From positions 1 to 64,000 of the forward strand of contig PKXQ01000099.1 of assembly GCA_003132405.1 (NCBI GenBank): DNA of 64,000 nt, in the 5' to 3' direction. Positions 53,990 to 63,865 of the stretch are shown one piece after another. This DNA is from Acidobacteriaceae bacterium (GTDB lineage: Bacteria; Acidobacteriota; Terriglobia; Terriglobales; Acidobacteriaceae). The translations under genes and the position numbers were made by a program. Positions within the stretch are counted from its first letter, which is position 1. Each line of letters starts with the position of its first letter. The notes under the pieces are model-generated. The model was given only the letters and a program-made list of their open reading frames with translations, was not told the DNA's origin and made no database searches.

Positions 53990-56900
53990 TCAGACTTTGA
54001 CCGCATCCTTGCGTTCGGCAGGCACGTACTTTACCGCGGCCGTCCGATCGAGTTTGTCCCACGCAAAAGGCCGCCCTTGGATGGCGCGCTTCAAGGTGCG
54101 GAACAGCACCAGAGAAAACACCTGGCGATAGGCGAAGCGCTGCAACCACACTTGGCTGAGGAGCCATGCATCTTCGCGGGCTTCGGGTTGGCGGCGCTCG
54201 AGCGCGAAGGCGAGCGATGAGGCGAGAAAATCGATTACCAGGAATGCGCCGAAGAAAATCAGCAGCCGCTGGAAGCTGCCCGGGTCGTTCGATTCAGGAT
54301 GGAAATATTTCTGGATGAAATACCAGGCCACGCCGACCACAAACATCACGTCGATGAAGGGCGAGACTAACGGCAGCAGAATCTGGAAGATCAGAATGTT
54401 AGGAAGGGCAACGAATCCCAACGCGCCTTTGCGCGCGAAGACACCTTTATGTTTGAAAACGGCTTGCAGGATTCCGAACGACCAGCGAAAGCGTTGGCGC
54501 ATAAGCGCATTGGCGCTGGTGGGAGCTTCGGTGAAGGCGAGTGCCTGATCTTCGTACTCCACGCGATAACCGTTGCGTAATAGCGCCATGGTTAGATCAG
54601 CGTCTTCGGCGACGGTGTCCACGTGATAGCTACCCGCTTCCCGAACGGCGGCGGTGCGCCATGCGCCGATTGCGCCCGGGACGACGCTCACGGCGCCCAT
54701 GGTGTTGAGGGCTCGGCGTTCAAAATTCTGGCTCGTAATGTATTCGAGTGCCTGCCAGCGCGTCCACAGATTGACTCGGTTACCCACCTTGGCATTGCCC
54801 GCCACGGCGGCAACTTGGGGATCAAGGAAGTGCGGCACCATTCTGACGATCGCATCGGGAGCGATAATTGTGTCGGCGTCGATGCCCACAAAAATTTCGG
54901 CGTCGCCGATGTGCTCGAGTCCGAAGTTCAGCGCCTCCGCCTTACCGCCGTTGGGCTTGGTGAGGATCACAACTTGCCCGGCCGCTTCTTCCGCGGCGAA
55001 GGTGCGCCTGGCGATCTCCAGAGTGCGATCCTTGGAGCCATCGTCGATGACAATCACGCGCAAGTTGGGATAGTCGGAATCGAGCGCGCCTTGAATCGTA
55101 CGTTCGATGACTTTTTCTTCGTTATACGCCGGAATTAGAACCGCGACTTGCGGCCGGTAAGCGGCAATCTGAGCGGGCGTTCCGTGCACATGCGAACGGA
55201 GCCGGTCATAGATGGCGAGAACGCCGACGAAAATCAGGCGCCCGGTCATCAGGATGTCACCGAGAAAGAAAATGATCGTGATGCCCATGATTGTTGCGCT
55301 GAAGAGCCAGAAGCCAATCCAGTTCAAGCGAGCCGACCAGAACTGATTTGCGGGCAGCGGTGGCATGACATCGGCTTTTGTTTTGCCCATCAACTTGTAG
55401 ACGGGCACAAACTCAAATCCGCGCGCCCTCGCTCCATCGATAATCAGCGGGAGCGCCTGCACGGTTCTTTCGCGATTGCCGCCGCCATCATGCATGAGCA
55501 CGATGTTGCCGCACTGCTGATCGTTCGGTTGGCAGGGAGGCAGATGATCGAGCACGCGCGCGGCAATCTGCTGCGGCGTCAGTGGAGGATCGTCGTACCA
55601 ATCTCTGGTGTCGATCTTGTTGCCGATGGTGATGTAGCCCAGGGTTTGCGTGACTTCGAGCGGCTTCACTTCATCTTCGGTATCGGGCTCCGCGTCGACG
55701 GAATAGGGCGGACGAAACAGCGTGGTGCGGATGCCGAGTTGGCTGGCGAACAATTCTTCGGTCAGGTTCAGCTCCACTCGCATGTAGCTGGAGCCGATTG
55801 AGCTGATATCGGGATGAGTAAAAGTATGGTTGCCGATTTCATGCCCTTCGCGGAAAATCCGCTTGGTCAAACTGCCGAATTTTTCCGCCTGGATTCCGAT
55901 TAGGAAAAACGTTCCCGGCACCTGTTCGCGCTTCAGGATGTCGAGAATTTTCGGCGTCCATTCGGGGTCGGGACCGTCGTCGAAGGTGAGCGATAGCAGG
56001 TTCTTACTAGCGCCATAGCGCGCCACGCGATACGGCTCCGGCAAGCTTTTGAATTCTTCTCCATCGATCAGGCCGGTCTGCTTGTCAGTTGTCAGAGTGC
56101 GCTCGCCGTCGGCCGGGCGTGCCTCGATGTGGAGGATTTCACCATCGCCTTCCATATCGACGTCCTGACCGGGCGGAACGTCCTTCAGCCGATCGGAAGC
56201 ATTGGCCTCCCCGGGCATATCCCAAACACGCCACAGCGAGCGGTCTTCAGCGCCCAGCCTCCATAAAGCGAAAGTCTGGATGCCGAGCGTCTGCGCGGCG
56301 CGCATTTCGTTCAGTGCGGTGACCGCATCGAGAAACCAGACATCATGGCGGAAATTATCGTCATCGCGATAACTGAAATGCGGGTTGAGCGCATCGCCGT
56401 CGAAATCAACGTCTTCTTCGGCATCGCGCGACCCGATCCATGCTTCCTGCACCGAGACGCTCTTATCGGCCTCGCCCAGTGGCAGTTTGCCTTTTTTTGG
56501 TTTCTCGACCCAGTCGTAGCCGTAATTGCCAATCGCGCAGATCAGCTTTTCTTTTGGAATCTCCTTGACCGCGGACTCAAGGTTGTCCAGAAACCAATCC
56601 TGCGAAGCGACAGGGCCCGGGGTTCCACCGGGGAAGTGCTCGTCATAATTCATGATGACGACGCCATCGACAGGAGACGAAATGGCGGCGTAGTCAAAAT
56701 CTTCGTTGCGCACCTGCACGCTGACATAGAGCTTCATGCCCTTGGCGTGCAGGTCGGATGCAAGCTCGTTGAGCAGCGCGACGTAGCCGGGTTGACCTTG
56801 TTTCGGGAAAGACTCGAAGTCGATCATCAGGCCGTGATAATGATCGGTGGCAAGAAAAAGCGCGATCTCGCGTCGAAACCGGGCGCGAGCGTCCGGATTA

Positions 56901-57502
56901 TTCAGAAAATCGCTGATACCGGGAACAAAGTCGGTACCGTCAAAGTTCTGCACCACTGGAAACACGTCCATATCCAGCGCTTCGTTTTTGAGAAACGGCA
57001 TGACCTTATCGTCTACGTGATGCACCGATTGACCGTGAACCACGTCGTACATGGTGTTCGTCTCCGGATCGACCGCCTGCAAATGGCCGTCCGGAGTAAG
57101 AACTTGCAGCCAGGTGGGAAATAGCAAGTCGATCTGGCGCGCATATTCGCGCAAGGAAGAGAAGCTGGCCGAGTCCCACGAAACGTAAAATGCGGCGCGA
57201 ACGCCCTGCTCGGAATTGAGCTTCAGTTGCGACGGGGCTTTGTGGGCTTGATGGCGGTGACCGGCGCGGGCGACGGTGGCCAGGCGGCGCTTCTCGCGGG
57301 CTTTCGCCTTTTCATCTTCTTTTAGAGCGTGGTAGGGCTTCTTTTCCGACAACCAGGAAAGGTCGGGAAGAGGTTCGCTGCGTAGCGCACTGTAAATGAA
57401 AAAGATGACCAGCAGCGAAAACGCCAGTGCCGCCGCGTCGAAAATACGGCGGATCCGCTTCCAGCGGGCCTGCTTGGGATCGTAGAAAACCTGTTTCGCC
57501 AT
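53990..57502 (-). CDS. Trifunctional GH18-like / polysaccharide deacetylase / family 2 glycosyltransferase
   Basis: This 1170-residue membrane protein opens with a TM helix (about 22-42) and a basic linker. A GH18-like barrel (about 100-430) has GLMIDFESFP near 225, and DGVVIMNYDEHFPGG. A NodB deacetylase (about 495-690) has LTFDDGPDPEWTP near 505 and HTFTHPD near 557. TM helices follow, then a GT2 domain (about 780-1010) with VLIPAYNEEKVIE, DDGSKDR, GIDADTI near 872, EDADLTM near 965 and QRFRWSFG near 1000. Several C-terminal TM helices end the protein. It probably synthesises, trims and deacetylates an amino-sugar polymer. ATG 57502 is chosen to start just before the basic N-terminus. Confidence 0.92.
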   Translation of the reverse strand: MAKQVFYDPKQARWKRIRRIFDAAALAFSLLVIFFIYSALRSEPLPDLSWLSEKKPYHALKEDEKAKAREKRRLATVARAGHRHQAHKAPSQLKLNSEQGVRAAFYVSWDSASFSSLREYARQIDLLFPTWLQVLTPDGHLQAVDPETNTMYDVVHGQSVHHVDDKVMPFLKNEALDMDVFPVVQNFDGTDFVPGISDFLNNPDARARFRREIALFLATDHYHGLMIDFESFPKQGQPGYVALLNELASDLHAKGMKLYVSVQVRNEDFDYAAISSPVDGVVIMNYDEHFPGGTPGPVASQDWFLDNLESAVKEIPKEKLICAIGNYGYDWVEKPKKGKLPLGEADKSVSVQEAWIGSRDAEEDVDFDGDALNPHFSYRDDDNFRHDVWFLDAVTALNEMRAAQTLGIQTFALWRLGAEDRSLWRVWDMPGEANASDRLKDVPPGQDVDMEGDGEILHIEARPADGERTLTTDKQTGLIDGEEFKSLPEPYRVARYGASKNLLSLTFDDGPDPEWTPKILDILKREQVPGTFFLIGIQAEKFGSLTKRIFREGHEIGNHTFTHPDISSIGSSYMRVELNLTEELFASQLGIRTTLFRPPYSVDAEPDTEDEVKPLEVTQTLGYITIGNKIDTRDWYDDPPLTPQQIAARVLDHLPPCQPNDQQCGNIVLMHDGGGNRERTVQALPLIIDGARARGFEFVPVYKLMGKTKADVMPPLPANQFWSARLNWIGFWLFSATIMGITIIFFLGDILMTGRLIFVGVLAIYDRLRSHVHGTPAQIAAYRPQVAVLIPAYNEEKVIERTIQGALDSDYPNLRVIVIDDGSKDRTLEIARRTFAAEEAAGQVVILTKPNGGKAEALNFGLEHIGDAEIFVGIDADTIIAPDAIVRMVPHFLDPQVAAVAGNAKVGNRVNLWTRWQALEYITSQNFERRALNTMGAVSVVPGAIGAWRTAAVREAGSYHVDTVAEDADLTMALLRNGYRVEYEDQALAFTEAPTSANALMRQRFRWSFGILQAVFKHKGVFARKGALGFVALPNILIFQILLPLVSPFIDVMFVVGVAWYFIQKYFHPESNDPGSFQRLLIFFGAFLVIDFLASSLAFALERRQPEAREDAWLLSQVWLQRFAYRQVFSLVLFRTLKRAIQGRPFAWDKLDRTAAVKYVPAERKDAVKV

Positions 57503-57703
57503 CGGTTGTAGTCTACTCATCCTAAGGTGAGAGGCGCAGGGGGTCAAACGCAGAAGAGGCGTGGTTCGGGGTTGGTCGTTCGCTGTTCGTCATACGCTAA
57601 TAGCCGGTTCGTAGCAGTGCTGGTCTCAGCGTAAAGCGAAACGCGAGCAGTTCTTCTCTCGCTATAGACGCGGAAAATCCCGCAGTCGCGATATATTCCC
57701 AAT

Positions 57704-59152
57704 GTGCTTAGCCTGATCTGCGAGCATCGCCGCTTTTTTCTGGCAGCCACACTGGCCGCACTAGTGTTGCGATTATTTTTCTTCGTTTACTTCCCGCAAA
57801 TTACAGACGATTCGCGCATCTACGCCAACCTCGCCACTACCTGGCTGCAGCACGGTATTTACGGGCGGATGCCAGGCGGCTCGCCTACGCAACCGATTAT
57901 GCCGACTGACGCGCGCCTGCCGGGGTATCCGGCGTTTCTGGCGGCGATCTTCTGGCTATTCGGCGCGGGCAACTACAAAGCAGTCTTGTTGGCGCAGATT
58001 TTATTCGACGTGGGCACCTGTTTTATCGTCGCCGACCTCGCCCGCCGCACGGTTTCCGACCGCGCCGCCCAGATCGCTTTTCTTCTCGCCGCGCTGTGTC
58101 CATTTCTGGCAAATTATGCGGCGGCTGAGCTGACTGAAACTTTGGAAGTCTTTTTTACCGCCCTCGCTCTCGATGGCGCGGCGGCCGCACTCAATCGGAT
58201 GAACGCGGGGGAGACTGCCCTGTCGCTCTGGGCTGCGACCGGCGCGGCGATTGCGGCCTGTATCCTGCTGCGTCCCGATGGCGGTTTAGTGCTGGTTGCG
58301 GTCGGAATTTATCTGACGTTCAAGGCGATCGCGTGGCGTGAATCGCCCTGTCCCCCCAATGCCAAACTCGCTTTCATCTCTCTAATCGTCGTCGCGCTAT
58401 TTTCCCTGGCCCCGCTCGTCCCTTGGACAATTCGTAATCTTCGTACCCTTCATCATTTTCAGCCCTTAGCGCCGCGCTATGCGAGTGACGCAAACGAGCT
58501 GGTTGCCCTGGGTTTTAATCGCTGGGCCAAAACCTGGATTGTCGACTACGTTTCGGTGGAAGAAATTTACTGGAATGTCTCCGGCGACCCGATTGATGCG
58601 AGCAAGTTGCCATTGCGCTCCTTTGATAATCCGGCGCAAAAGGACGCAACGCTGTCGGCGGTCGCGGACTACAACGAGGGCCGCGACATGACGCCAGAGA
58701 TCGATGCACAGTTCGGCGCGCTCGCCGCCGAACGCATCGCCGCCCATCCCGTGCGCTATTACATCGTGCTGCCCGTGTTGCGCATTGCGGATATGTGGCT
58801 GCGTCCGCGAACCGAAATCCTTCCTCCCGACCCGCGCTGGTGGGAATTCAACGACGACGCGAAACATTCGGTTGTCGCGGTTGGGCTCGGTTTGCTGAAC
58901 CTGGCTTATGTGGGGATAGCGCTCCTGGCGATGATCCGCAGGCGTTCAGAAATTCGCTGGGTAGGATTGCTGGTTGGTTTTGTTTTGTTGCGCTCGGCGT
59001 TCTTGGGAACCTTGGAGAACCCGGAGTCGCGCTACACCCTGGAGTGCTATCCCGCAATCATTGTTCTGGCGAGTTCGCTGCTGGCGGGTAAGATCAAAAC
59101 TAATAACGCGAAAAAGAGAGTCGAGGAAGTGCCGGCGAAATTTATCAGCTGA
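57704..59152 (+). CDS. Membrane glycosyltransferase, ArnT/GT39-like
   Basis: This 482-residue polytopic protein has about ten to twelve hydrophobic helices. The first loop carries FPQITDDSRIYANLATTWLQ, placed like the catalytic acidic residues of GT-C transferases (ArnT, PMT). A soluble stretch follows the eighth or so helix (VSVEEIYWNVSGDPIDASKL). It should transfer a sugar from a polyprenyl-phosphate donor to a periplasmic acceptor; substrate unknown. The start is a GTG at 57704. It is divergent from the trifunctional polysaccharide enzyme, which suggests a shared envelope glycan role. Confidence 0.8.
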   Translation: MLSLICEHRRFFLAATLAALVLRLFFFVYFPQITDDSRIYANLATTWLQHGIYGRMPGGSPTQPIMPTDARLPGYPAFLAAIFWLFGAGNYKAVLLAQILFDVGTCFIVADLARRTVSDRAAQIAFLLAALCPFLANYAAAELTETLEVFFTALALDGAAAALNRMNAGETALSLWAATGAAIAACILLRPDGGLVLVAVGIYLTFKAIAWRESPCPPNAKLAFISLIVVALFSLAPLVPWTIRNLRTLHHFQPLAPRYASDANELVALGFNRWAKTWIVDYVSVEEIYWNVSGDPIDASKLPLRSFDNPAQKDATLSAVADYNEGRDMTPEIDAQFGALAAERIAAHPVRYYIVLPVLRIADMWLRPRTEILPPDPRWWEFNDDAKHSVVAVGLGLLNLAYVGIALLAMIRRRSEIRWVGLLVGFVLLRSAFLGTLENPESRYTLECYPAIIVLASSLLAGKIKTNNAKKRVEEVPAKFIS

Positions 59153-59360
59153 GTGGCGAATCGGTCATGCGGAAGCGCGTGCGCACGTGTTCCGACAGTA
59201 GCTGGATGGCGGCGCGATTGGCTACCGGATCTGCCTTCGCGAGATAATTCATCGCTTTCACCAGCGTCTTCTGACCATCGACGTAACGCGGGTCGGTCGT
59301 GCGTTCCCGTTTCCTGCGGGAGAGATCGGGCGGGACGGGTATGGTAAACATTTTCGCCAT
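59145..59360 (-). CDS. Small charged protein, function unknown
   Basis: This protein of about 71 residues begins MAKMFTIPVPPDLSRRKRER, then TTDPRYVDGQKTLVKAMNYL, then helices ending RTRFRMTDSPLS. It has no signal or membrane segment. It overlaps the end of the neighbouring membrane transferase by eight bases, tail to tail. The start may be GTG 59366. I do not recognise a family. Confidence 0.6.
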   Translation of the reverse strand: MAKMFTIPVPPDLSRRKRERTTDPRYVDGQKTLVKAMNYLAKADPVANRAAIQLLSEHVRTRFRMTDSPLS

Positions 59361-59481
59361 GCGCACTCAACTTTCGGCTTCTTTCGAAGTATATAACCGC
59401 CGACCGCCTTTTTCAGCTTGTTTCTGTTGGTTCGGCTCTCTCCGAATCGACGGTATTCGTACGTCCTACATCCCTGGCCGC

Positions 59482-60186
59482 TCATCCCTGCGGTGAAATA
59501 AAACGCGTTTTCTTGGTGGTCTTGAGTTTAAAGGCGCTCTCCGGAAGATTTTGATTCATCTGTATATCGGAATACTTCGCCAGGCGATAATTACCGCCGG
59601 GTTCGAAAAACTGCTGTTGCAGCGAAATTCCCTTGGCCGGGTCGATCCACAACAGGATCCGCGCGATATTGTTTCGCAGGCTCACAGATATCGGAGTCAA
59701 CTCCAACTTCTCCGCCGCGACTCCGTTGATATTTTCCGTCCCCAGGAATTTCACCTCATAAGACTTGGACAGGTCGTGCCCGGCGCCGCCGAAGCCGAGC
59801 ACGAGAAAGCTCTCGACATCGCCCCGATTCTTGCCCGGGTCATACAGACTAACCTGATCGATCTTGGGCTGATATACCTGCACCTTGCCGCCGCTGTAGA
59901 TGACGTACTTCAGGTCGGGTTTGTCGAACTCGACAGCCATCTGTATTTCGCTGCCTTGGCGCCGAAAATAGATTTTGCCGGTCTGAGTCTCGGTCTCGCG
60001 AATTACCGCGTCGTATTCGTCCCACACAACGTTGGCCTGGGTGCTTCGAAAATTTCGCGCCGCGTCATCCATCTGTTTCAGAACGCGGTCGAGAGCGCCG
60101 GAATCCGACTGCGGCCATGCCGTCGCCATCAACAGCGAGCCCAGCATTACCGATCCGATCAAAACGTTCTTAAACACGGCTCTCAT
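59482..60186 (-). CDS. Outer-membrane lipoprotein carrier LolA-like protein
   Basis: This 234-residue periplasmic protein has a signal peptide (NVLIGSVMLGSLLMATAWPQ). The LolA-like half-barrel segments are MDDAARNFRSTQANVVWDEY, ETETQTGKIYFRRQGSEIQM and KPDLKYVIYSGGKVQVYQPK, followed by ILLWIDPAKGISLQQQFFEP. LolA carries lipoproteins to LolB or the outer membrane. Acidobacteria often have several LolA-fold proteins, so this may serve another hydrophobic cargo. Confidence 0.82.
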   Translation of the reverse strand: MRAVFKNVLIGSVMLGSLLMATAWPQSDSGALDRVLKQMDDAARNFRSTQANVVWDEYDAVIRETETQTGKIYFRRQGSEIQMAVEFDKPDLKYVIYSGGKVQVYQPKIDQVSLYDPGKNRGDVESFLVLGFGGAGHDLSKSYEVKFLGTENINGVAAEKLELTPISVSLRNNIARILLWIDPAKGISLQQQFFEPGGNYRLAKYSDIQMNQNLPESAFKLKTTKKTRFISPQG

Positions 60187-60208
60187 TTGAGAAACTCTGA
60201 TGAGAAAT

Positions 60209-60234
60209 TCTGAAACCTTGAAACTCTGAAACCT
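60209..60234. repeat. Direct repeat TCTGAAACCT
   Basis: TCTGAAACCT occurs at 60209-60218 and 60225-60234, with CTTGAAAC between, and GAGAAACTCTGATGAG just before. It shares the CCTTGAAAC word with the inverted repeat near ku. Confidence 0.65.
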
Positions 60235-60240
60235 GCGCCA

Positions 60241-60681
60241 CTACTCTTTTTGCACCGAGACCTTATAGCTCAACGCATGTCCCTTGGCGTCTGTGATCGT
60301 TTCAACATTCGTGATGCTAACCGCCCCCGAGATCGGTTCGATGATCTGCTCTAGCTGTCGCCGGATATCTCCGCTCGCAGTTGCGTTCACCGCCGAGGCC
60401 TTGATCTCGTAGACAAAACCGCCCTTCTCACCGGGAATCACAACTACGCCGGTAAGATGCGGATTGCGCTCCACCGGTTTGTCTTTGAAATTGACAAAGT
60501 GCGGCGACACAAAAATAAAAAGAAGAATCAGCGTAACCATGATGTCGTAATGCAGGCTGCCCCGCTCATACGACCACAGAATGTATCCGCGGATTGTGCG
60601 CCACATCGCGCCCATTGGAGAGATGGCGCCGTCCAGCGCCATAGCGGCTTCAGGTTGCTGCAAGTGTATTTGGGAATTCAT
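60241..60681 (-). CDS. Single-pass membrane protein, function unknown
   Basis: This 146-residue protein has an N-terminal soluble part (MNSQIHLQQPEAAMALDGAI), one TM helix (DIMVTLILLFIFVSPHFVNF), then a periplasmic beta-rich part: TGVVVIPGEKGGFVYEIKAS, VSITNVETITDAKGHALSYK. The repeated layout of a helix then a small alpha/beta unit suggests an envelope-anchored domain. I do not recognise the family. ATG 60681 sits 20 bases after the serS stop on the same strand; serS, this gene and lolA may form one transcript. Confidence 0.7.
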   Translation of the reverse strand: MNSQIHLQQPEAAMALDGAISPMGAMWRTIRGYILWSYERGSLHYDIMVTLILLFIFVSPHFVNFKDKPVERNPHLTGVVVIPGEKGGFVYEIKASAVNATASGDIRRQLEQIIEPISGAVSITNVETITDAKGHALSYKVSVQKE

Positions 60682-60700
60682 ATGATTGGCAAATCTCCGA

Positions 60701-62002
60701 TTAGCGCGACGTTGAGACATCTGCGGCAATACGATCTGTCCCCATATAGCGCTGCAACGCTTCTGGAATGCGCACGCTGCCGTCGGCCTGCTGATAATTC
60801 TCGACAATCGCAACCCATGTGCGGCCGACCGCAAGCGCACTGCCATTTAACGTGTGCACGAATTCTGTCTTGCTCTTTCCCTCTGGACGATAGCGAATAT
60901 TTGCGCGCCGCGCCTGAAAATTTTCAAAATTCGAGCATGAAGAAATTTCGCGGAACAACTGCTGTCCCGGCAACCAGACTTCAATGTCATACGTTTTCGC
61001 CGCAGAGAATCCGATGTCGCCGGTGCACAGCGTGACTACGCGATAGTGCAGGCCAAGTTTCTGCAAAACAGTTTCGGCATTGTGAGTGAGCTTCTCTAAT
61101 TCATCGTATGAAGCTTCGGGGCGCGAGAACTTTACCAGTTCCACTTTTTGAAACTGATGCTGGCGGATGATTCCGCGCACATCTTTTCCGTATGATCCGG
61201 CCTCGCTGCGAAAGCACGGAGTGTATGCGGTCAGCGAGATAGGCAAGCGTGCGGCGTCTAATACTTCGTCGCGATACAGATTTGTCACCGGCACTTCGGC
61301 CGTCGGAATCAGCCAGAGATCCTTCTCGCCGTGCGGCACGCGGAACAAATCCGCCGCAAATTTCGGCAACTGGCCGGTGCCATACATCGATTCTGAATTC
61401 ACCAGGTATGGTGGAAGCACCTCGGTATATCCATGCTCGCCAGTGTGCAGGTCGAGCATGAAGTTGGCGAGCGCCCGCTCCAAACGCGCGCCCAGCGCCC
61501 AGTAGACGGCGAATCTCGCGCCGGAGAGTTTCGCGGCGCGTTCCAGGTCGAGCACTCCGAGTTGCTCGCCGAGTTCCCAGTGGGGTTTTGGTTTGAAATC
61601 GAATTGCGGCGGCGTGCCCCAGCGGCGCGCTTCTACGTTGTCTTCGGCGCTCTTTCCCACTGGCACGCTGGCATTCGGAAGATTTGGAAGCGCCGTGAGG
61701 ATTTCGCGCAGCCTCGCTTCCAGTTCGGCGGCCTTTTTCTCAGAATCGGCGATCTGTTCGCGGAGTTCTTTGGTCTCTTGAATCAGCGCCGAAGCGTCCT
61801 GCCCGCTTTTCTTGAGCTTGGCAATTTCCTCGGAAGCCCGGTTGCGGCGCGCCAGCAGAGTCTCCGCGACGGTGATGGCCTGCCGGCGCTCGCCATCGAT
61901 GGCCACGAAATCTTTCAACACTTCCGTTGGATTCATTCCGCGCTGGCGCAGTTTCTCCTCCACCAACGCGAGGTTGTCACGCACAAAATTCAGATCGAGC
62001 AT
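60701..62002 (-). CDS. serS: Serine-tRNA ligase
   Basis: This 433-residue class II synthetase has an N-terminal antiparallel coiled-coil arm (about 30-105) for tRNA-Ser, then the core with [69 protein letters not shown] (motif 2), and [20 protein letters not shown] (motif 3). Length and motif order are normal. Confidence 0.97.
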   Translation of the reverse strand: MLDLNFVRDNLALVEEKLRQRGMNPTEVLKDFVAIDGERRQAITVAETLLARRNRASEEIAKLKKSGQDASALIQETKELREQIADSEKKAAELEARLREILTALPNLPNASVPVGKSAEDNVEARRWGTPPQFDFKPKPHWELGEQLGVLDLERAAKLSGARFAVYWALGARLERALANFMLDLHTGEHGYTEVLPPYLVNSESMYGTGQLPKFAADLFRVPHGEKDLWLIPTAEVPVTNLYRDEVLDAARLPISLTAYTPCFRSEAGSYGKDVRGIIRQHQFQKVELVKFSRPEASYDELEKLTHNAETVLQKLGLHYRVVTLCTGDIGFSAAKTYDIEVWLPGQQLFREISSCSNFENFQARRANIRYRPEGKSKTEFVHTLNGSALAVGRTWVAIVENYQQADGSVRIPEALQRYMGTDRIAADVSTSR

Positions 62003-62060
62003 TGTCTATTAACTTTAGCTGAAAAGCGCCGTTCCGTGCACGAACAGGATCAAAGTCTTG

Positions 62061-62124
62061 AACCGCAGAGGACGCGAAGGGCGCAGAGGTCTAATCCCTC
62101 ATTTTCTCCGCGTTCTCTGCGGTT
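62061..62124. repeat. AACCGCAGAG-word inverted repeat
   Basis: AACCGCAGAGGACGCG (62061-62076) pairs with CGCGTTCTCTGCGGTT (62109-62124) at 15 of 16 positions. CTCTGCGGTT also occurs at 38178-38187. The repeat sits between divergent serS and the phosphatase gene, directly in the probable promoter area. Confidence 0.75.
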
Positions 62125-62155
62125 AAACATCCTTTCTCCTGTAAACTAAATCGCG

Positions 62156-63865
62156 ATGACACTCCCCCGCACGCTGCGCGTGACGTTGATTTTGCTTTGC
62201 GCGTTGCTCTGGTCGGCGTCCGCCGCGTTCGCCTCTGCTTATAACGCCCGGCCCAAGCTGATTGTCGTTATCGTTATTGATCAGTTCCGCGGCGATTACC
62301 TGGAACGCTATCGTGATCAGTTTGGCGACGGAGGCTTCCGCCTTTTCCTCGATCGCGGAGCTTATTTCACCGACTGCAACTACGATTACGCTAACACCCG
62401 CACGGCCCCCGGCCACGCTACTCTTTTCACTGGAAGCTACACCAGCGGGCACGGCATCCTCGCGAACGAATGGTGGGATCCGCAGAAAAAGAAGCGGGTG
62501 ACGTCGGTCGAGGACGACGCCACGAAACTTGTCGGCCTGGGCGCCGACCACACAGGGCCGGGAGCATCGCCGCGCAATCTCATGAGCGATACACTCGGCG
62601 ATGAGTTGAAACTGGCTACGGGCGGGCAGTCTCGGGTATTTGCCATTTCGTTGAAAGATCGCGCCGCCGTTCTGCCCGCGGGATTTTCGGGAGATGCCGC
62701 CTACTGGATCGATCCCAAGTCCGGCAGTTGGATTACTTCAACCTATTACCGTCCCGATCTTCCCGAGTGGGTGCGTAATTTCAACGGCAGCAACCCTTCG
62801 GAAGGACGATCCGCAAAATTCTGGAATCGCGAATGGAAAGACCACGACGGAAACGTTCTTGGATCAACCGCGCCGCGCAACGGTAAAGACGGCTCTCCGG
62901 ACGGGTTCTACGAGGTCGTCGGCTCGACTCCCTTCGCCAATGAATATCAATTGGAGTTCGCGAAAGAACTCGTCGTCTACGAGAAACTGGGCGCGAACTC
63001 GGCGACCGACCTGCTCGTAATCAGCCTCTCGGCAAACGATATTCTAGGACATCAGGTGGGCCCTGACTCGCCGCAGATGCGCAGCATGGCGCTTGAACTC
63101 GATCGGCAACTGGCCGACTTCTTCACCTTTCTTGGTCGTCAAGTGGGCATGGCCAATGTCTGGATGGCGCTGTCGGCCGATCACGGAGTCGCGCCGCTGC
63201 CGGAGTTTGCGAAAACTCTTCGCCTGCCAGCCGCTAACCTCGACGCCAAGGCGCTGCGCGATCAGATAAATTCTCAACTCTCAAAAAAATATGCAAAGAA
63301 GGCCGACTACGTGTTCGATCTCGATTACCCGCTGGCGTGGCTGAATCCAGAAGCCTTCGCTGGAATTCCCGGCGGGAAAGACGAATCTGTCGCCGAAGGC
63401 GATGTGGGCGAGGCAATGAAACGAGCGGGGCTTACCGGATTCTTCACCAAGTCGCAACTCGCGCGTGGAGATATTCCACCCACCGAAATCGGCCGTCGCT
63501 ACGCGCACAGTTATTCGCCTGATGGCGGATGGTATGTGATCGGAATCCCCACTCCTTTTCACGTCGGAATCACGAAGGGTACCGATCACGCGACGCCTTT
63601 CTCATACGATACTCATGTGCCGCTCGCTTTTTATGGTCTCGCCTTTCAGCCGGGTATCTACCGCACTCATGCGGAGCCGGTAGATCTCGCGGTGACGCTT
63701 GCGTCATTGCTGGGGATCAACGCGCCAGCGCTCGCTACGGGAAGAGTGCTGACCGAGGCGCTGCAGCCGACGCGTCATTCCACCGCGCCAGACGCGCCGC
63801 CCCTGTCATCGCCCCCGCCGAAGTTAATGCAACCACTCACACCGCCAGGTGGAGAAATTCAATGA
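62156..63865 (+). CDS. Secreted alkaline phosphatase-superfamily enzyme, PafA-like
   Basis: This 569-residue exported hydrolase has a signal peptide (VTLILLCALLWSASAAFASA). VVIVIDQFRGDYLERY has the first metal Asp (D42), and the nucleophile Thr83 lies in NTRTAPGHATLFTGSYTSGH. SLSANDILGHQVGPDSPQ and WMALSADHGVAPLPEF carry the second-site metal ligands, and TPFSYDTHVPLAFYG has a further His. It should hydrolyse phosphate monoesters in the periplasm. A Pro-rich tail follows. Its stop overlaps the pyrD start (ATGA). Confidence 0.92.
   Translation: MTLPRTLRVTLILLCALLWSASAAFASAYNARPKLIVVIVIDQFRGDYLERYRDQFGDGGFRLFLDRGAYFTDCNYDYANTRTAPGHATLFTGSYTSGHGILANEWWDPQKKKRVTSVEDDATKLVGLGADHTGPGASPRNLMSDTLGDELKLATGGQSRVFAISLKDRAAVLPAGFSGDAAYWIDPKSGSWITSTYYRPDLPEWVRNFNGSNPSEGRSAKFWNREWKDHDGNVLGSTAPRNGKDGSPDGFYEVVGSTPFANEYQLEFAKELVVYEKLGANSATDLLVISLSANDILGHQVGPDSPQMRSMALELDRQLADFFTFLGRQVGMANVWMALSADHGVAPLPEFAKTLRLPAANLDAKALRDQINSQLSKKYAKKADYVFDLDYPLAWLNPEAFAGIPGGKDESVAEGDVGEAMKRAGLTGFFTKSQLARGDIPPTEIGRRYAHSYSPDGGWYVIGIPTPFHVGITKGTDHATPFSYDTHVPLAFYGLAFQPGIYRTHAEPVDLAVTLASLLGINAPALATGRVLTEALQPTRHSTAPDAPPLSSPPPKLMQPLTPPGGEIQ

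Noticed and set aside
60682..60846. N-terminal extension of the single-pass membrane protein
   Set aside because: The extra 55 residues overlap serS in another frame and look like shadow sequence; ATG 60681 follows the serS stop naturally.
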